DNA from: Oscillospiraceae bacterium
GTDB lineage: Bacteria; Bacillota; Clostridia; Oscillospirales; Oscillospiraceae
Length of the DNA: 10,719 nt
Direction of reading: 5' to 3'
Assembly: GCA_016293265.1 (NCBI GenBank)
Contig: JAEDEN010000056.1
Coordinates: forward strand, 1-10,719
Positions 1-5,499 of the stretch are shown in pieces; position 1 is the first letter of the stretch, and each line of letters begins with the position of its first letter. Position numbers and translations under genes: made by a program. The notes under the pieces were generated by a model. It saw only the letters and a list, made by a program, of their open reading frames with translations, was not told the origin of the DNA and searched no databases.

Positions 1-962
1 TCCTCTTCCGTGAAGGCTGTATTTTGCAGCGCTTTTACATTGGCGGTAAGCTGCTCCGGCCGGGAAGCCCCCACCAACACGCTGGTAACGTCCCCCCTGT
101 GCAAAAGCCAGCTCAGGGCCAGCTCCGAAAGGGTCTGGCCCCGGGAGGCCGCCACCTCTCCCAAGCGGAGAAGCTGGCCGTGGCGCTGGGGGGTCAGGGT
201 CTCCTCCCGCAGGACCCTCTGGCCATCCCGCCGGATGCAGCACTGGCCGGGGACGGCGGAGAGGTACCGGTCCGTCAAAAGTCCCTGGGCCAGGGGTGTG
301 AAGGCGATGATCCCCTTCCCCAGCCTCTTCGCGGCGGCCGCCCCGCCGTTTTTCTCCACGGTGCGGTCCAGGAGGGACCAGCGCTGTTGGCTGACCACAA
401 AGGGGCAGTGCAGCTCCTTCAGAATCCCAGCAGAGCGCTCCAGCGTGGGCCCGTCGTACTTGGAAAGGCCCACATACAGCGCCTTGCCGCTGCGCACCGC
501 CTGGCTGAGGGCCTCCATAGTCTCCTCCAGGGGCGTCTGGGGGTCCATACGGTGGTGGTAAAAAATATCCACATAGTCAAGGCCCATCCGTTTCAGGCTT
601 TGATCCAGCCCCGCCAGCAGGTGCTTACGGCCGCCCCAATCCCCGTATGGTCCCGGCCACATGGGATGGCCTGCCTTGGTGGCGATCACCAACTCATCCC
701 GGTGGTGGGCAAAATCCTCCTTCAGGATGCGTCCGAAATGGATCTCGGCGCTGCCGGGAGGGGGACCGTAATTGTCAGCCAGGTCAAAATGGGTGATGCC
801 CAGGTCAAAGGCGGTGCGGCAGAGGTCCTTCATCTCCTCCATATGGGCCCCGGCGCCGAAATTGTGCCAGAAGCCAAGGGAGATGGCGGGCAGCAGCAGC
901 CCACTTTCGCCGCAGCGGCGGTATTCCATGCCGGCATAGCGGCCGGGGGCGGGGATGTACAT
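1..962 (-). CDS. Aldo/keto reductase, YghZ-like (L-glyceraldehyde 3-phosphate reductase family), 3' end missing
   Basis: About 320 codons are visible, open from the ATG at 962 to the left edge, so the C-terminus is cut off. The protein closely follows the E. coli YghZ family (about 346 aa): an N-terminal RYAGMEYRRCGESGLLLP segment, then LGFWHNFG, ITHFDLADNYGPPPGSAE, ATKAGH, MWPGPYG and DYVDIFYHH. The AKR catalytic tetrad is visible as Asp60, Tyr65, Lys96 and His137. The later segments IIAFTPLAQGLLT and VTSVLVGASRPEQL form the NADPH-binding end of the TIM barrel. Family members reduce L-glyceraldehyde 3-phosphate and methylglyoxal in the cytosol with NADPH; the exact substrate here is inferred. 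An AGGAGGG ribosome binding site lies about 9 nt upstream of the start. Only about 28 bp separate the start codon from the hpf terminator, so no separate upstream promoter is evident. The antisense frame is open too, but has no family resemblance. Confidence 0.9.
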   Translation of the reverse strand, partial: MYIPAPGRYAGMEYRRCGESGLLLPAISLGFWHNFGAGAHMEEMKDLCRTAFDLGITHFDLADNYGPPPGSAEIHFGRILKEDFAHHRDELVIATKAGHPMWPGPYGDWGGRKHLLAGLDQSLKRMGLDYVDIFYHHRMDPQTPLEETMEALSQAVRSGKALYVGLSKYDGPTLERSAGILKELHCPFVVSQQRWSLLDRTVEKNGGAAAAKRLGKGIIAFTPLAQGLLTDRYLSAVPGQCCIRRDGQRVLREETLTPQRHGQLLRLGEVAASRGQTLSELALSWLLHRGDVTSVLVGASRPEQLTANVKALQNTAFTEE

Positions 963-990
963 AAAACGTTCCCTCCTGTCAGGCAGAATC

Positions 991-1020
991 AAAAACGGGC
1001 GCGCCTATGGCGCGCCCGTT
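991..1020 (-). terminator. Rho-independent terminator of hpf
   Basis: A perfect 12-bp inverted repeat (994-1005 and 1009-1020) with a 3-nt loop begins 12 nt after the hpf stop. On the minus strand the stem ends in GTTTTT, giving a short U-tract. Each arm contains the eight-base palindrome GGCGCGCC. On the plus strand no T-run follows, so the signal works for leftward transcription only. Confidence 0.85.
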
Positions 1021-1031
1021 GAAAGCATCCT

Positions 1032-1580
1032 TTACTTTTCCTCATCCGTGACGATCAGGCCGTAGCCGCCGTTTTTACGCTGGTAGACGATGGAGAGGCT
1101 CTCATCATCACTGTTGCGGAAGACGAAGAAGCTGTGACCCAGCAGATTCATCTGCAAAATGGCCTCCTCCGGGCTCATAGGCTTGACGGAGAAGCGCTTG
1201 GTGCGCACAATCTCAAACTCCTTCTCCTCGGCCACCTCGAAATCATCAGAGGGAGCGGGAGGGGGGAAGCCCTCGCTGCGCAGGCGCTTGGAAAGGCGGG
1301 TCTTGTTCTTCAGGATCTGGCGCTCGATATAGCCTACAGCGGCGTCAATGGCACCCCGCATATCGCCATCCGGCGCTTCGGTCTGGGCGCGCAGCAGCGT
1401 GCCGTTGCCCCGAATGGTGATCTCTACCGTGCACAGGTGATCTTTTTCAACGGAAAAGGTCACGGATGCAGAGGTGTCGTCTTCACGAAAATACCGCTCC
1501 AGCTTGGAGATCTTCTTTTCGGCATACTCCTTGATGGAGTCGTTCAGAGTGACTTTCTTGCAGGTGTAGGTATACTTCAT
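1032..1580 (-). CDS. hpf: Long-form ribosome hibernation promoting factor (HPF)
   Basis: The 182-residue protein has the two-domain plan of long HPF. The N-terminal S30AE/YfiA-like domain (about residues 1-100, beginning MKYTYTCKKVTLNDSIKEYA) binds in the 30S mRNA/tRNA channel. A charged, proline-containing linker follows (about 101-125). The C-terminal domain (about 126-180) carries the hallmark MSPEEAILQMNLLGHSFFVFRN and YQRKNGGYGLI stretches. In Firmicutes this C-terminal domain dimerises and joins two 70S ribosomes into inactive 100S particles in stationary phase or stress. The ATG at 1580 follows an AGGAG ribosome binding site at about 9 nt. The gene has its own promoter (1634-1662) and terminator (991-1020), so it appears monocistronic apart from possible read-through into the reductase gene. 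Length and motifs are normal for the family. Confidence 0.97.
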   Translation of the reverse strand: MKYTYTCKKVTLNDSIKEYAEKKISKLERYFREDDTSASVTFSVEKDHLCTVEITIRGNGTLLRAQTEAPDGDMRGAIDAAVGYIERQILKNKTRLSKRLRSEGFPPPAPSDDFEVAEEKEFEIVRTKRFSVKPMSPEEAILQMNLLGHSFFVFRNSDDESLSIVYQRKNGGYGLIVTDEEK

Positions 1581-1633
1581 AGAGATCGCTCCTTTCGTGT
1601 GGAAGGGGGGGGCGGGTTCCTCCCTTTGCGATT

Positions 1634-1662
1634 ATCATAACACATTTGTCCTTTTTTGAAAA
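1634..1662 (-). promoter_or_regulatory. Sigma-A type promoter of hpf, extended -10
   Basis: On the minus strand, TTTTCA (-35, 1657-1662; 4 of 6 consensus positions) is followed after exactly 17 bp by TATGAT (-10, 1634-1639; 5 of 6). A TG lies one base upstream of the -10, giving an extended -10. Transcription would begin near 1627 and leave a 5' leader of about 45 nt before the hpf start. Confidence 0.65.
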
Positions 1663-1705
1663 GGGAGAATTTCGCTTGTTTACAATTCCTTTAAAACCGC
1701 CGCAA

Positions 1706-1737
1706 AAAGCGCCAAAAGCAGTGGGAAAGCGCCAAAA
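1706..1737. repeat. Tandem 12-bp direct repeat, 20-bp period
   Basis: AAAGCGCCAAAA occurs at 1706-1717 and again at 1726-1737, exactly 20 bp apart, or about two helical turns. The second copy ends 7 bp before the -35 of the possible plus-strand promoter at 1745. The repeats also lie about 45-75 bp upstream of the hpf -35. Same-face spacing beside promoters is typical of sites for a regulator. No known regulator is recognised from this motif. Confidence 0.6.
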
Positions 1738-1744
1738 CCTCCTA

Positions 1745-1774
1745 TTTACAAGGAGCACCCGCTGGTGCTATCAT
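1745..1774 (+). promoter_or_regulatory. Possible plus-strand promoter with an inverted repeat in its spacer
   Basis: TTTACA (1745-1750; 5 of 6 consensus positions) and TATCAT (1769-1774; 5 of 6) are separated by 18 bp. The spacer is largely filled by a dyad, AGCACC (1754-1759) and GGTGCT (1764-1769), with a 4-nt centre. A dyad in this place is where MerR-type or repressor proteins bind. The predicted start is near 1781, pointing at a strong terminator and no recognised gene. The match could be chance; no expression evidence is available. Confidence 0.4.
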
Positions 1775-1780
1775 AATTAC

Positions 1781-1847
1781 GGAAGCTTTCCAATATCCCA
1801 CCCGTTTTGGGCCGCCGGTGCATTATGCATCAGGCGGCTCCTTTTTT
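1781..1847 (+). ncRNA. Putative small RNA (about 65-70 nt), unrecognised
   Basis: This is the stretch between the predicted start of the plus-strand promoter and the end of a plus-strand terminator. It would begin with a small GGAA-GCT-TTCC hairpin, pass through a C-rich then U-rich linker, and end in the terminator stem. No credible reading frame with a ribosome binding site fits inside it. It does not resemble 6S RNA, SRP RNA, tmRNA or RNase P RNA. The prediction rests only on promoter and terminator placement, so the function is unknown. Confidence 0.3.
1811..1847 (+). terminator. Strong plus-strand terminator without an assigned gene
   Basis: GCCGCC (1811-1816) pairs with GGCGGC (1833-1838). 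Pairing continues inward through GG/TC and TGCA/TGCA to a 3-nt loop, with one bulged A at 1832. Six T residues follow at 1842-1847. On the opposite strand the stem is followed by CCAAAAC, so the signal works only rightward. No annotated rightward gene lies upstream, which is why a small transcript is suspected. Confidence 0.7.
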
Positions 1848-1861
1848 GCTTCCGGGCAAAA

Positions 1862-1888
1862 TAAAAAAGGACACCTTTCAGGTGTCCT
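1862..1888 (-). terminator. Rho-independent terminator of rpsT
   Basis: AGGACACCT (1868-1876) and AGGTGTCCT (1880-1888) form a perfect 9-bp stem with a 3-nt loop. On the minus strand it is followed by TTTTTATTTT. It begins about 18 nt after the rpsT stop. On the plus strand the following CTCTTTATC is only weakly U-rich, so any opposite-direction effect would be slight. Confidence 0.85.
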
Positions 1889-1906
1889 CTTTATCAGCAC
1901 ACGAAA

Positions 1907-2170
1907 TCAGCCGAGCTGGTTGAGCTTCAGGGTCATGGCGCTCTTCTTGTGAGCGGCATTGTTCTTGTGCAGAACGCCCTTGGCAACAGCCTGATCGACT
2001 TTCTTCACTGCAACCTTGTAAGCGCCATCGGCCTCGGTGCGATTGCCTTCTGCGGCAGCAACCTCGAACTTCTTGATGGCGGTCTTCAGCTCGGACTTCG
2101 TTGCCCGATTACGTGCGTTTCTAACCTCACCGATCAGAACACGCTTCTTGGCAGACTTGATATTCGGCAA
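1907..2170 (-). CDS. rpsT: 30S ribosomal protein S20, TTG start
   Basis: The 87-residue basic protein begins MPNIKSAKKR and continues RNARNRATKSELKTAIKKF, then HKNNAAHKKSAMTLKLNQL. This is the family's usual length (about 86-90 aa) and all-helical, Lys/Arg/Ala-rich composition. S20 binds the 5' domain and helix 44 region of 16S rRNA during 30S assembly. The start is TTG at 2168-2170: it directly precedes the conserved PNIKSA and lies 8 nt after a strong AAGGAGG (2179-2185). No ATG is available nearby, and extending further upstream would run through the ribosome binding site and promoter. A promoter (2229-2257) and terminator (1862-1888) suggest a single-gene transcript. rpsT is divergent from gpr, as in Bacillus. 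Confidence 0.96.
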   Translation of the reverse strand: MPNIKSAKKRVLIGEVRNARNRATKSELKTAIKKFEVAAAEGNRTEADGAYKVAVKKVDQAVAKGVLHKNNAAHKKSAMTLKLNQLG

Positions 2171-2187
2171 ACCAAACACCTCCTTAG

Positions 2188-2197
2188 GCAAATTTGC
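2188..2197. other. Palindrome in the rpsT leader, next to the ribosome binding site
   Basis: GCAAATTTGC is a perfect 10-bp palindrome three bases upstream of the AAGGAGG of rpsT. It lies inside the predicted leader, which starts near 2222. It could be a protein-binding site or an RNA dimerisation/structure element. It is short enough to be chance. Confidence 0.3.
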
Positions 2198-2228
2198 ATG
2201 GCAGACAAATCCTACCGTGCAGAATGAT

Positions 2229-2257
2229 ATTTTAGCAGGGAAGAAACGAAAAATCAA
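2229..2257 (-). promoter_or_regulatory. Sigma-A type promoter of rpsT, extended -10
   Basis: On the minus strand, TTGATT (2252-2257; 4 of 6) is followed after 17 bp by TAAAAT (2229-2234; 5 of 6), with TG one base upstream of the -10. Predicted start is near 2222, giving a leader of about 50 nt. An A/T-rich tract lies just upstream of the -35 (2259-2287 on the plus strand is mostly T). It could act as an UP element, as expected for a ribosomal protein gene. Confidence 0.7.
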
Positions 2258-2286
2258 GTGTTTTTTTAAATTTTTGTTTGTTTTTT

Positions 2287-2315
2287 GCATATTGTGCCCA
2301 TTTCCGTGAAAGATA
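2287..2315 (+). promoter_or_regulatory. Weak candidate forespore (sigma-G-like) promoter for gpr
   Basis: GCATA (2287-2291) fits the sigma-G -35 pattern GHATR. AAAGATA (2309-2315), 17 bp further on, partly fits the -10 pattern CATNHTA. gpr is known to be sigma-G (and sigma-F) dependent in Bacillus, and no good sigma-A promoter is seen here. The -10 match is poor, so this is only a candidate. Confidence 0.3.
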
Positions 2316-2354
2316 GGAGCATGACCACAAGATTTTGTGTTTGGAGGTGGGCCG

Positions 2355-3245
2355 ATGTTTGAAAAACGCACGGATCTGGCCCTGGAGGCCCGGGAATTAT
2401 GGCAGGAAAGCGCGGGAAAAACCACGCGCCTTACCGGTGTGCGGGCAAAAACCAGCAAGCAGGAGGGCTATGCCGTCACCCGGGTAGAGATCCTGAACGA
2501 AAAGGGCGAGGCGGCCCTGGGAAAGCCCACAGGAAACTACCTCACCATTGACCTCTCCCCTTTCTCCCAACGCCGGGATGGCTTTTTTGAGCGGGCGGTG
2601 CGGGTGGTGGGCGCCCAGCTCCGCTCTCTCCTTCCCGCCCGGGGAAGCGTGCTGGTGGTGGGCCTCGGAAACCGCGCCATGACGGCGGACGCCGTGGGCC
2701 CTCTTGCCGTGGAAAGCGTGCTGGTCACGCGGCACATGGTCTCCGCACCTCCCTTTTCCGACTTTCGCCCCGTGGCGGCCCTCTCCCCCGGGGTGCTGGC
2801 CGCCACTGGCGTGGAGACCGCCGAGGCGGTGGGAGCCGTGGCGGAGCAGGTGCGGCCCGCCGCTGTCATCGCCATCGACGCCCTGGCCGCCCGCCGGATG
2901 AGCCGCGTGTGCGCCACGGTGCAGCTTGCCGACACCGGCATCTCCCCCGGCTCCGGCGTCGGAAACCACCGCAGCCCCCTGAACCGGGAGACCCTGGGGG
3001 TGCCGGTGATCGCCGTGGGGGTGCCCACCGTAGTGGATGCCGCCACCATCGCCGCGGACCTTCTGGAGGAAAGCGGCGGGGGCCGGATCGACCCGGACCG
3101 CCTCCGCCGGGACGCCGCCCCCATGATGGTGACTCCCCGGGACATCGACCGCCTGGTGCGGGAGCTGGCCAAGGTGGTGGGCTATGGCATTAACTGGGCC
3201 CTGCAGGAGATGGAGATTGAGGACATGACGGCACTGCTGACCTAA
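2355..3245 (+). CDS. gpr: Germination protease GPR (SASP-degrading endopeptidase, family A25)
   Basis: The 296-residue protein matches spore protease GPR, which degrades the DNA-binding small acid-soluble proteins at germination. Visible family segments are RTDLALE (5-11), YLTIDL (62-67), VVGLGN then ADAVGPLAVESVLVTRH (101-127), AIDALAARRMSRV (173-185), DTGISPGSGVGN (193-204), GVPVIAVGVPTVVDA (215-229) and MMVTPRDIDRL near the C-terminus. Asp112 and Asp175 correspond to the two aspartates shown to be essential in the Bacillus enzyme. The ATG at 2355 lies 7 nt after GGAGG; an in-frame GTG at 2337 precedes that site and is unlikely. It is shorter than Bacillus GPR (about 370 aa): the segment between VVDAATIA and MMVTP is reduced, and only six residues precede the RTD site. 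It is divergent from rpsT as in Bacillus, but no spoIIP follows. Confidence 0.95.
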   Translation: MFEKRTDLALEARELWQESAGKTTRLTGVRAKTSKQEGYAVTRVEILNEKGEAALGKPTGNYLTIDLSPFSQRRDGFFERAVRVVGAQLRSLLPARGSVLVVGLGNRAMTADAVGPLAVESVLVTRHMVSAPPFSDFRPVAALSPGVLAATGVETAEAVGAVAEQVRPAAVIAIDALAARRMSRVCATVQLADTGISPGSGVGNHRSPLNRETLGVPVIAVGVPTVVDAATIAADLLEESGGGRIDPDRLRRDAAPMMVTPRDIDRLVRELAKVVGYGINWALQEMEIEDMTALLT

Positions 3246-3282
3246 TGAGGTCACGCCTCCCGGATTTTCTCCGCACGTACAG

Positions 3283-3308
3283 AAAAGCCGCCGTGACCGG
3301 CGGCTTTT
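3283..3308. terminator. Bidirectional terminator between gpr and argF
   Basis: An 11-bp perfect stem (3283-3293 and 3298-3308) with loop TGAC carries AAAA at one end and TTTT at the other, so it can terminate transcription from both sides. It lies 37 bp after the gpr stop and 10 bp after the argF stop. It insulates the sporulation gene from the arginine operon. Confidence 0.85.
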
Positions 3309-3318
3309 CCCTATTTCA

Positions 3319-4302
3319 TTATTTCATCAACTCGTACATAACGGCCTTGATGGTGTGCATCCGGTTTTCCGCCTCGTCAAAGACGATGGACTGGGGGGAC
3401 TCAAACACTTCGTCGGTGACCTCCATGGCCTCCCGTCCGAAGCGCTCTCCCATCTCCTTGCCCACCTTGGTGTTGTGGTCGTGGTAAGCGGGGAGGCAGT
3501 GCATGAAACGGCACTGGGGGCCGGCGTTATCCATCAGCTCCTTCGTCACCTGATAGGGGGCAAGGGCTGCGATCCGCTCCTCCCAGACCTCCACAGGCTC
3601 GCCCATGGAGACCCAGACGTCGGTATAGAGCACGTCGGCATTCCGGGTAGCTTCCATGGGGTCTTCGATAAACTCCAGCGTGGCGCCGGTCCCGGCGGCG
3701 ATGGAGCGGCACTGCTCCACCAGCTCCGCCTGGGGGAAGTAGGCCTTGGGCGCGCAGGCCACAAAGTGCATCCCCATCTTGGCGCAGCCCACCATCAGGG
3801 AGTTGCCCATGTTGAACCGGGCGTCTCCCAGGTACACCAGCTTCACACCCTTCAGCTTGCCAAAATGCTCCTGAATGGTCAGAAAATCCGCCAGGATCTG
3901 GGTGGGGTGGAACTCATTGGTCAGCCCGTTGAACACAGGCACGCCGGCATACTTCGCCAGGGCTTCCACCAGCTCCTGGCCAAAGCCCCGGTATTCGATG
4001 CCGTCATACATCCGGCCAAGGACACGGGCGGTATCGGCGATGGACTCCTTCACGCCGATCTGGGAGCCGGTGGGGCCCAGATAGGTGGAGCCCATGCCCA
4101 GGTCCCGGGCCGCCACCTCAAAGGCGCAGCGGGTACGGGTGGAGGTCTTTTCAAAGATCAGGGCAACATTCTTGCCCGCAAGATACTGGTGGGGGATGCC
4201 CGCCTTCTTCTTGGCCTTCAGGTCGGCGGCGGTATCCAGGAACTGCTGGATCTCAGCGGGGGTAAAATCCAGGAGCTTCAGAAAATGAGTGTGGTTTTCC
4301 AT
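3319..4302 (-). CDS. argF: Ornithine carbamoyltransferase
   Basis: The 327-residue protein joins ornithine and carbamoyl phosphate to give citrulline in the cytosol. The carbamoyl phosphate loop STRTR is at residues 54-58 and HPTQ at 132-135. The ornithine-binding DVWVSMGE is at 228-235 and the catalytic HCLPA at 268-272. The SMG loop marks ornithine rather than aspartate as the second substrate. Length is normal. The start ATG at 4302 follows GGAGGAG. The gene begins 18 bp after the argD stop and is the last of the arginine operon, ending at the shared terminator at 3283-3308. The catabolic homologue ArcB is similar in sequence, but the biosynthetic neighbours argue for the anabolic role. 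Confidence 0.97.
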   Translation of the reverse strand: MENHTHFLKLLDFTPAEIQQFLDTAADLKAKKKAGIPHQYLAGKNVALIFEKTSTRTRCAFEVAARDLGMGSTYLGPTGSQIGVKESIADTARVLGRMYDGIEYRGFGQELVEALAKYAGVPVFNGLTNEFHPTQILADFLTIQEHFGKLKGVKLVYLGDARFNMGNSLMVGCAKMGMHFVACAPKAYFPQAELVEQCRSIAAGTGATLEFIEDPMEATRNADVLYTDVWVSMGEPVEVWEERIAALAPYQVTKELMDNAGPQCRFMHCLPAYHDHNTKVGKEMGERFGREAMEVTDEVFESPQSIVFDEAENRMHTIKAVMYELMK

Positions 4303-4320
4303 CTTGTGTCTCCTCCGTAA

Positions 4321-5499
4321 TCAGCCCAGGGCCTTCTTCATAATGGCAAGGCCCTTGTCCATCTCCTCTTTCGTGATGACCAGGGGGGGCAGCAAACGCA
4401 TACCGGGGCCGGCTGTAAGCACCAGAAGGCCCGCGTCGATGAGCTTGTTTGCGATCTGGCCCTTATCGTAGCCCTCTTTTACCTCGATGCCGATCATCAA
4501 TCCCATGCCCCGGGTCTTGCCAAAGCAGGGCAGGTTCAGGGCCTCAATGCTTTCGCGCAGGTAGGCGCCCTTCTCCTTCACTTCCTCCAAAAAGGCGTCG
4601 GAGAGCCGCTCCTGGACCACAAGTCCGGCGGCAGCACAGACGGGATTGGCGCCGAAGGTGGTGGCATGGGTGCCGGGGGAGAGAACGTTCCGGCACTTCT
4701 CATTGGCCATGATACCGCTCATGGGCAGGCCGCCTGCGATGCCCTTTGCAAAAGACACCACATCGGGGAGCAGGTCATACTGCTGGAAGGCAAAGAGGCT
4801 GCCGGTGCGGCCCACGCCGCTTTGCACCTCATCCACCAGCAGGAGCCAGTCCCGCTCCTGGCAGAGCTTCTTCACAGCCTGCACATACCCGTAGTCCAGA
4901 GGCAGCACGCCGCCCTCACCCTGGACCAGCTCCATCATGACGGCGCACACGTCGTCTCCGGCAGCCTCCTCCAGGGCGGCAAGGTCGTTGGCTGCGGCAT
5001 AGCGGAAGCCCTCGGTAAAGGGGAAGAAATAGTTGTGGAACACCTCCTGGCCGGTGGCCATCAGGGTGGTGATGGTGCGCCCGTGGAAGGAATTCTTCAG
5101 GGTGATGATGGTGGAGCGGCCCTTGCCGTATTTGTCAAAGCTGTACTTCCGGGCCAGCTTAATCATACCCTCGTTGGCCTCGCCGCCGCCGTTTGCAAAG
5201 AACACACAGCTCTCCCCGGTGCGTTTGCAGAGGATCTCGGCCAGCTTCGCGGCAGGCTCGGTATAGAAGAGGTTGGACACATGGCCCAGCTTCCCGGCCT
5301 GCTTCGTGATGGCCTCCACCCAGGCCTCGTCGCCATAGCCAAGGGCGGTCACGCCGATACCGCTGGTGAAGTCAATATATTCGTTGCCCTCGGGATCATA
5401 GACGGTGGCACCGCAGCCGTGGTCCAGAGCCACAGGAAAGCGGCCGTAGGTATTCATCACATACTGGCCGGTGAGGGCCTTGATTTCATTGGAAGTCAT
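4321..5499 (-). CDS. argD: Acetylornithine aminotransferase
   Basis: This 392-residue class III PLP aminotransferase swaps N-acetylglutamate semialdehyde and glutamate for N2-acetylornithine and 2-oxoglutarate. Seen in order: YIDFTSGIGV (41-50), the phosphate-binding segment FFANGGGEANE (100-110), NSFHGRT (136-142), LLVDEVQSGVGRTG (220-233; Asp223 contacts the pyridine nitrogen) and SFAKGIAGGLPM (249-260; Lys252 forms the Schiff base). The phosphate loop is unusual: many family members have NSG(A/T)EANE, whereas this gene encodes NGGGEANE. Many ArgD enzymes also act as succinyldiaminopimelate aminotransferase in lysine synthesis; that cannot be judged here. The ATG at 5499 overlaps the argB stop by four bases (ATGA), so translation is probably coupled, and GGAGG lies inside the end of argB. 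gabT or rocD are alternatives by family, but the operon settles the call. Confidence 0.96.
   Translation of the reverse strand: MTSNEIKALTGQYVMNTYGRFPVALDHGCGATVYDPEGNEYIDFTSGIGVTALGYGDEAWVEAITKQAGKLGHVSNLFYTEPAAKLAEILCKRTGESCVFFANGGGEANEGMIKLARKYSFDKYGKGRSTIITLKNSFHGRTITTLMATGQEVFHNYFFPFTEGFRYAAANDLAALEEAAGDDVCAVMMELVQGEGGVLPLDYGYVQAVKKLCQERDWLLLVDEVQSGVGRTGSLFAFQQYDLLPDVVSFAKGIAGGLPMSGIMANEKCRNVLSPGTHATTFGANPVCAAAGLVVQERLSDAFLEEVKEKGAYLRESIEALNLPCFGKTRGMGLMIGIEVKEGYDKGQIANKLIDAGLLVLTAGPGMRLLPPLVITKEEMDKGLAIMKKALG

Noticed and set aside
994..1020. Two GGCGCGCC palindromes as protein-binding sites
   Set aside because: They are the two arms of the hpf terminator stem, which explains them fully.
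24..1022. Long plus-strand open frames over the reductase gene
   Set aside because: The minus strand encodes a near-textbook YghZ-type reductase, so the plus-strand frames are shadows.
1483..1758. A 91-codon minus-strand frame overlapping the hpf start and promoter
   Set aside because: It begins at a GTG without a good ribosome binding site, runs through the hpf promoter, and ends inside hpf in another frame.
1646..1864. A 72-codon plus-strand frame in the hpf-rpsT spacer
   Set aside because: It has no ribosome binding site, reads through a strong terminator stem and resembles no known protein.
2337..2354. GTG at 2337 as the gpr start
   Set aside because: The GGAGG at 2343-2347 lies downstream of it and is well placed for the ATG at 2355.
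2171..2458. Upstream in-frame extension of rpsT
   Set aside because: It would run through the rpsT ribosome binding site and promoter and into gpr. The TTG at 2170 gives the normal S20 length.
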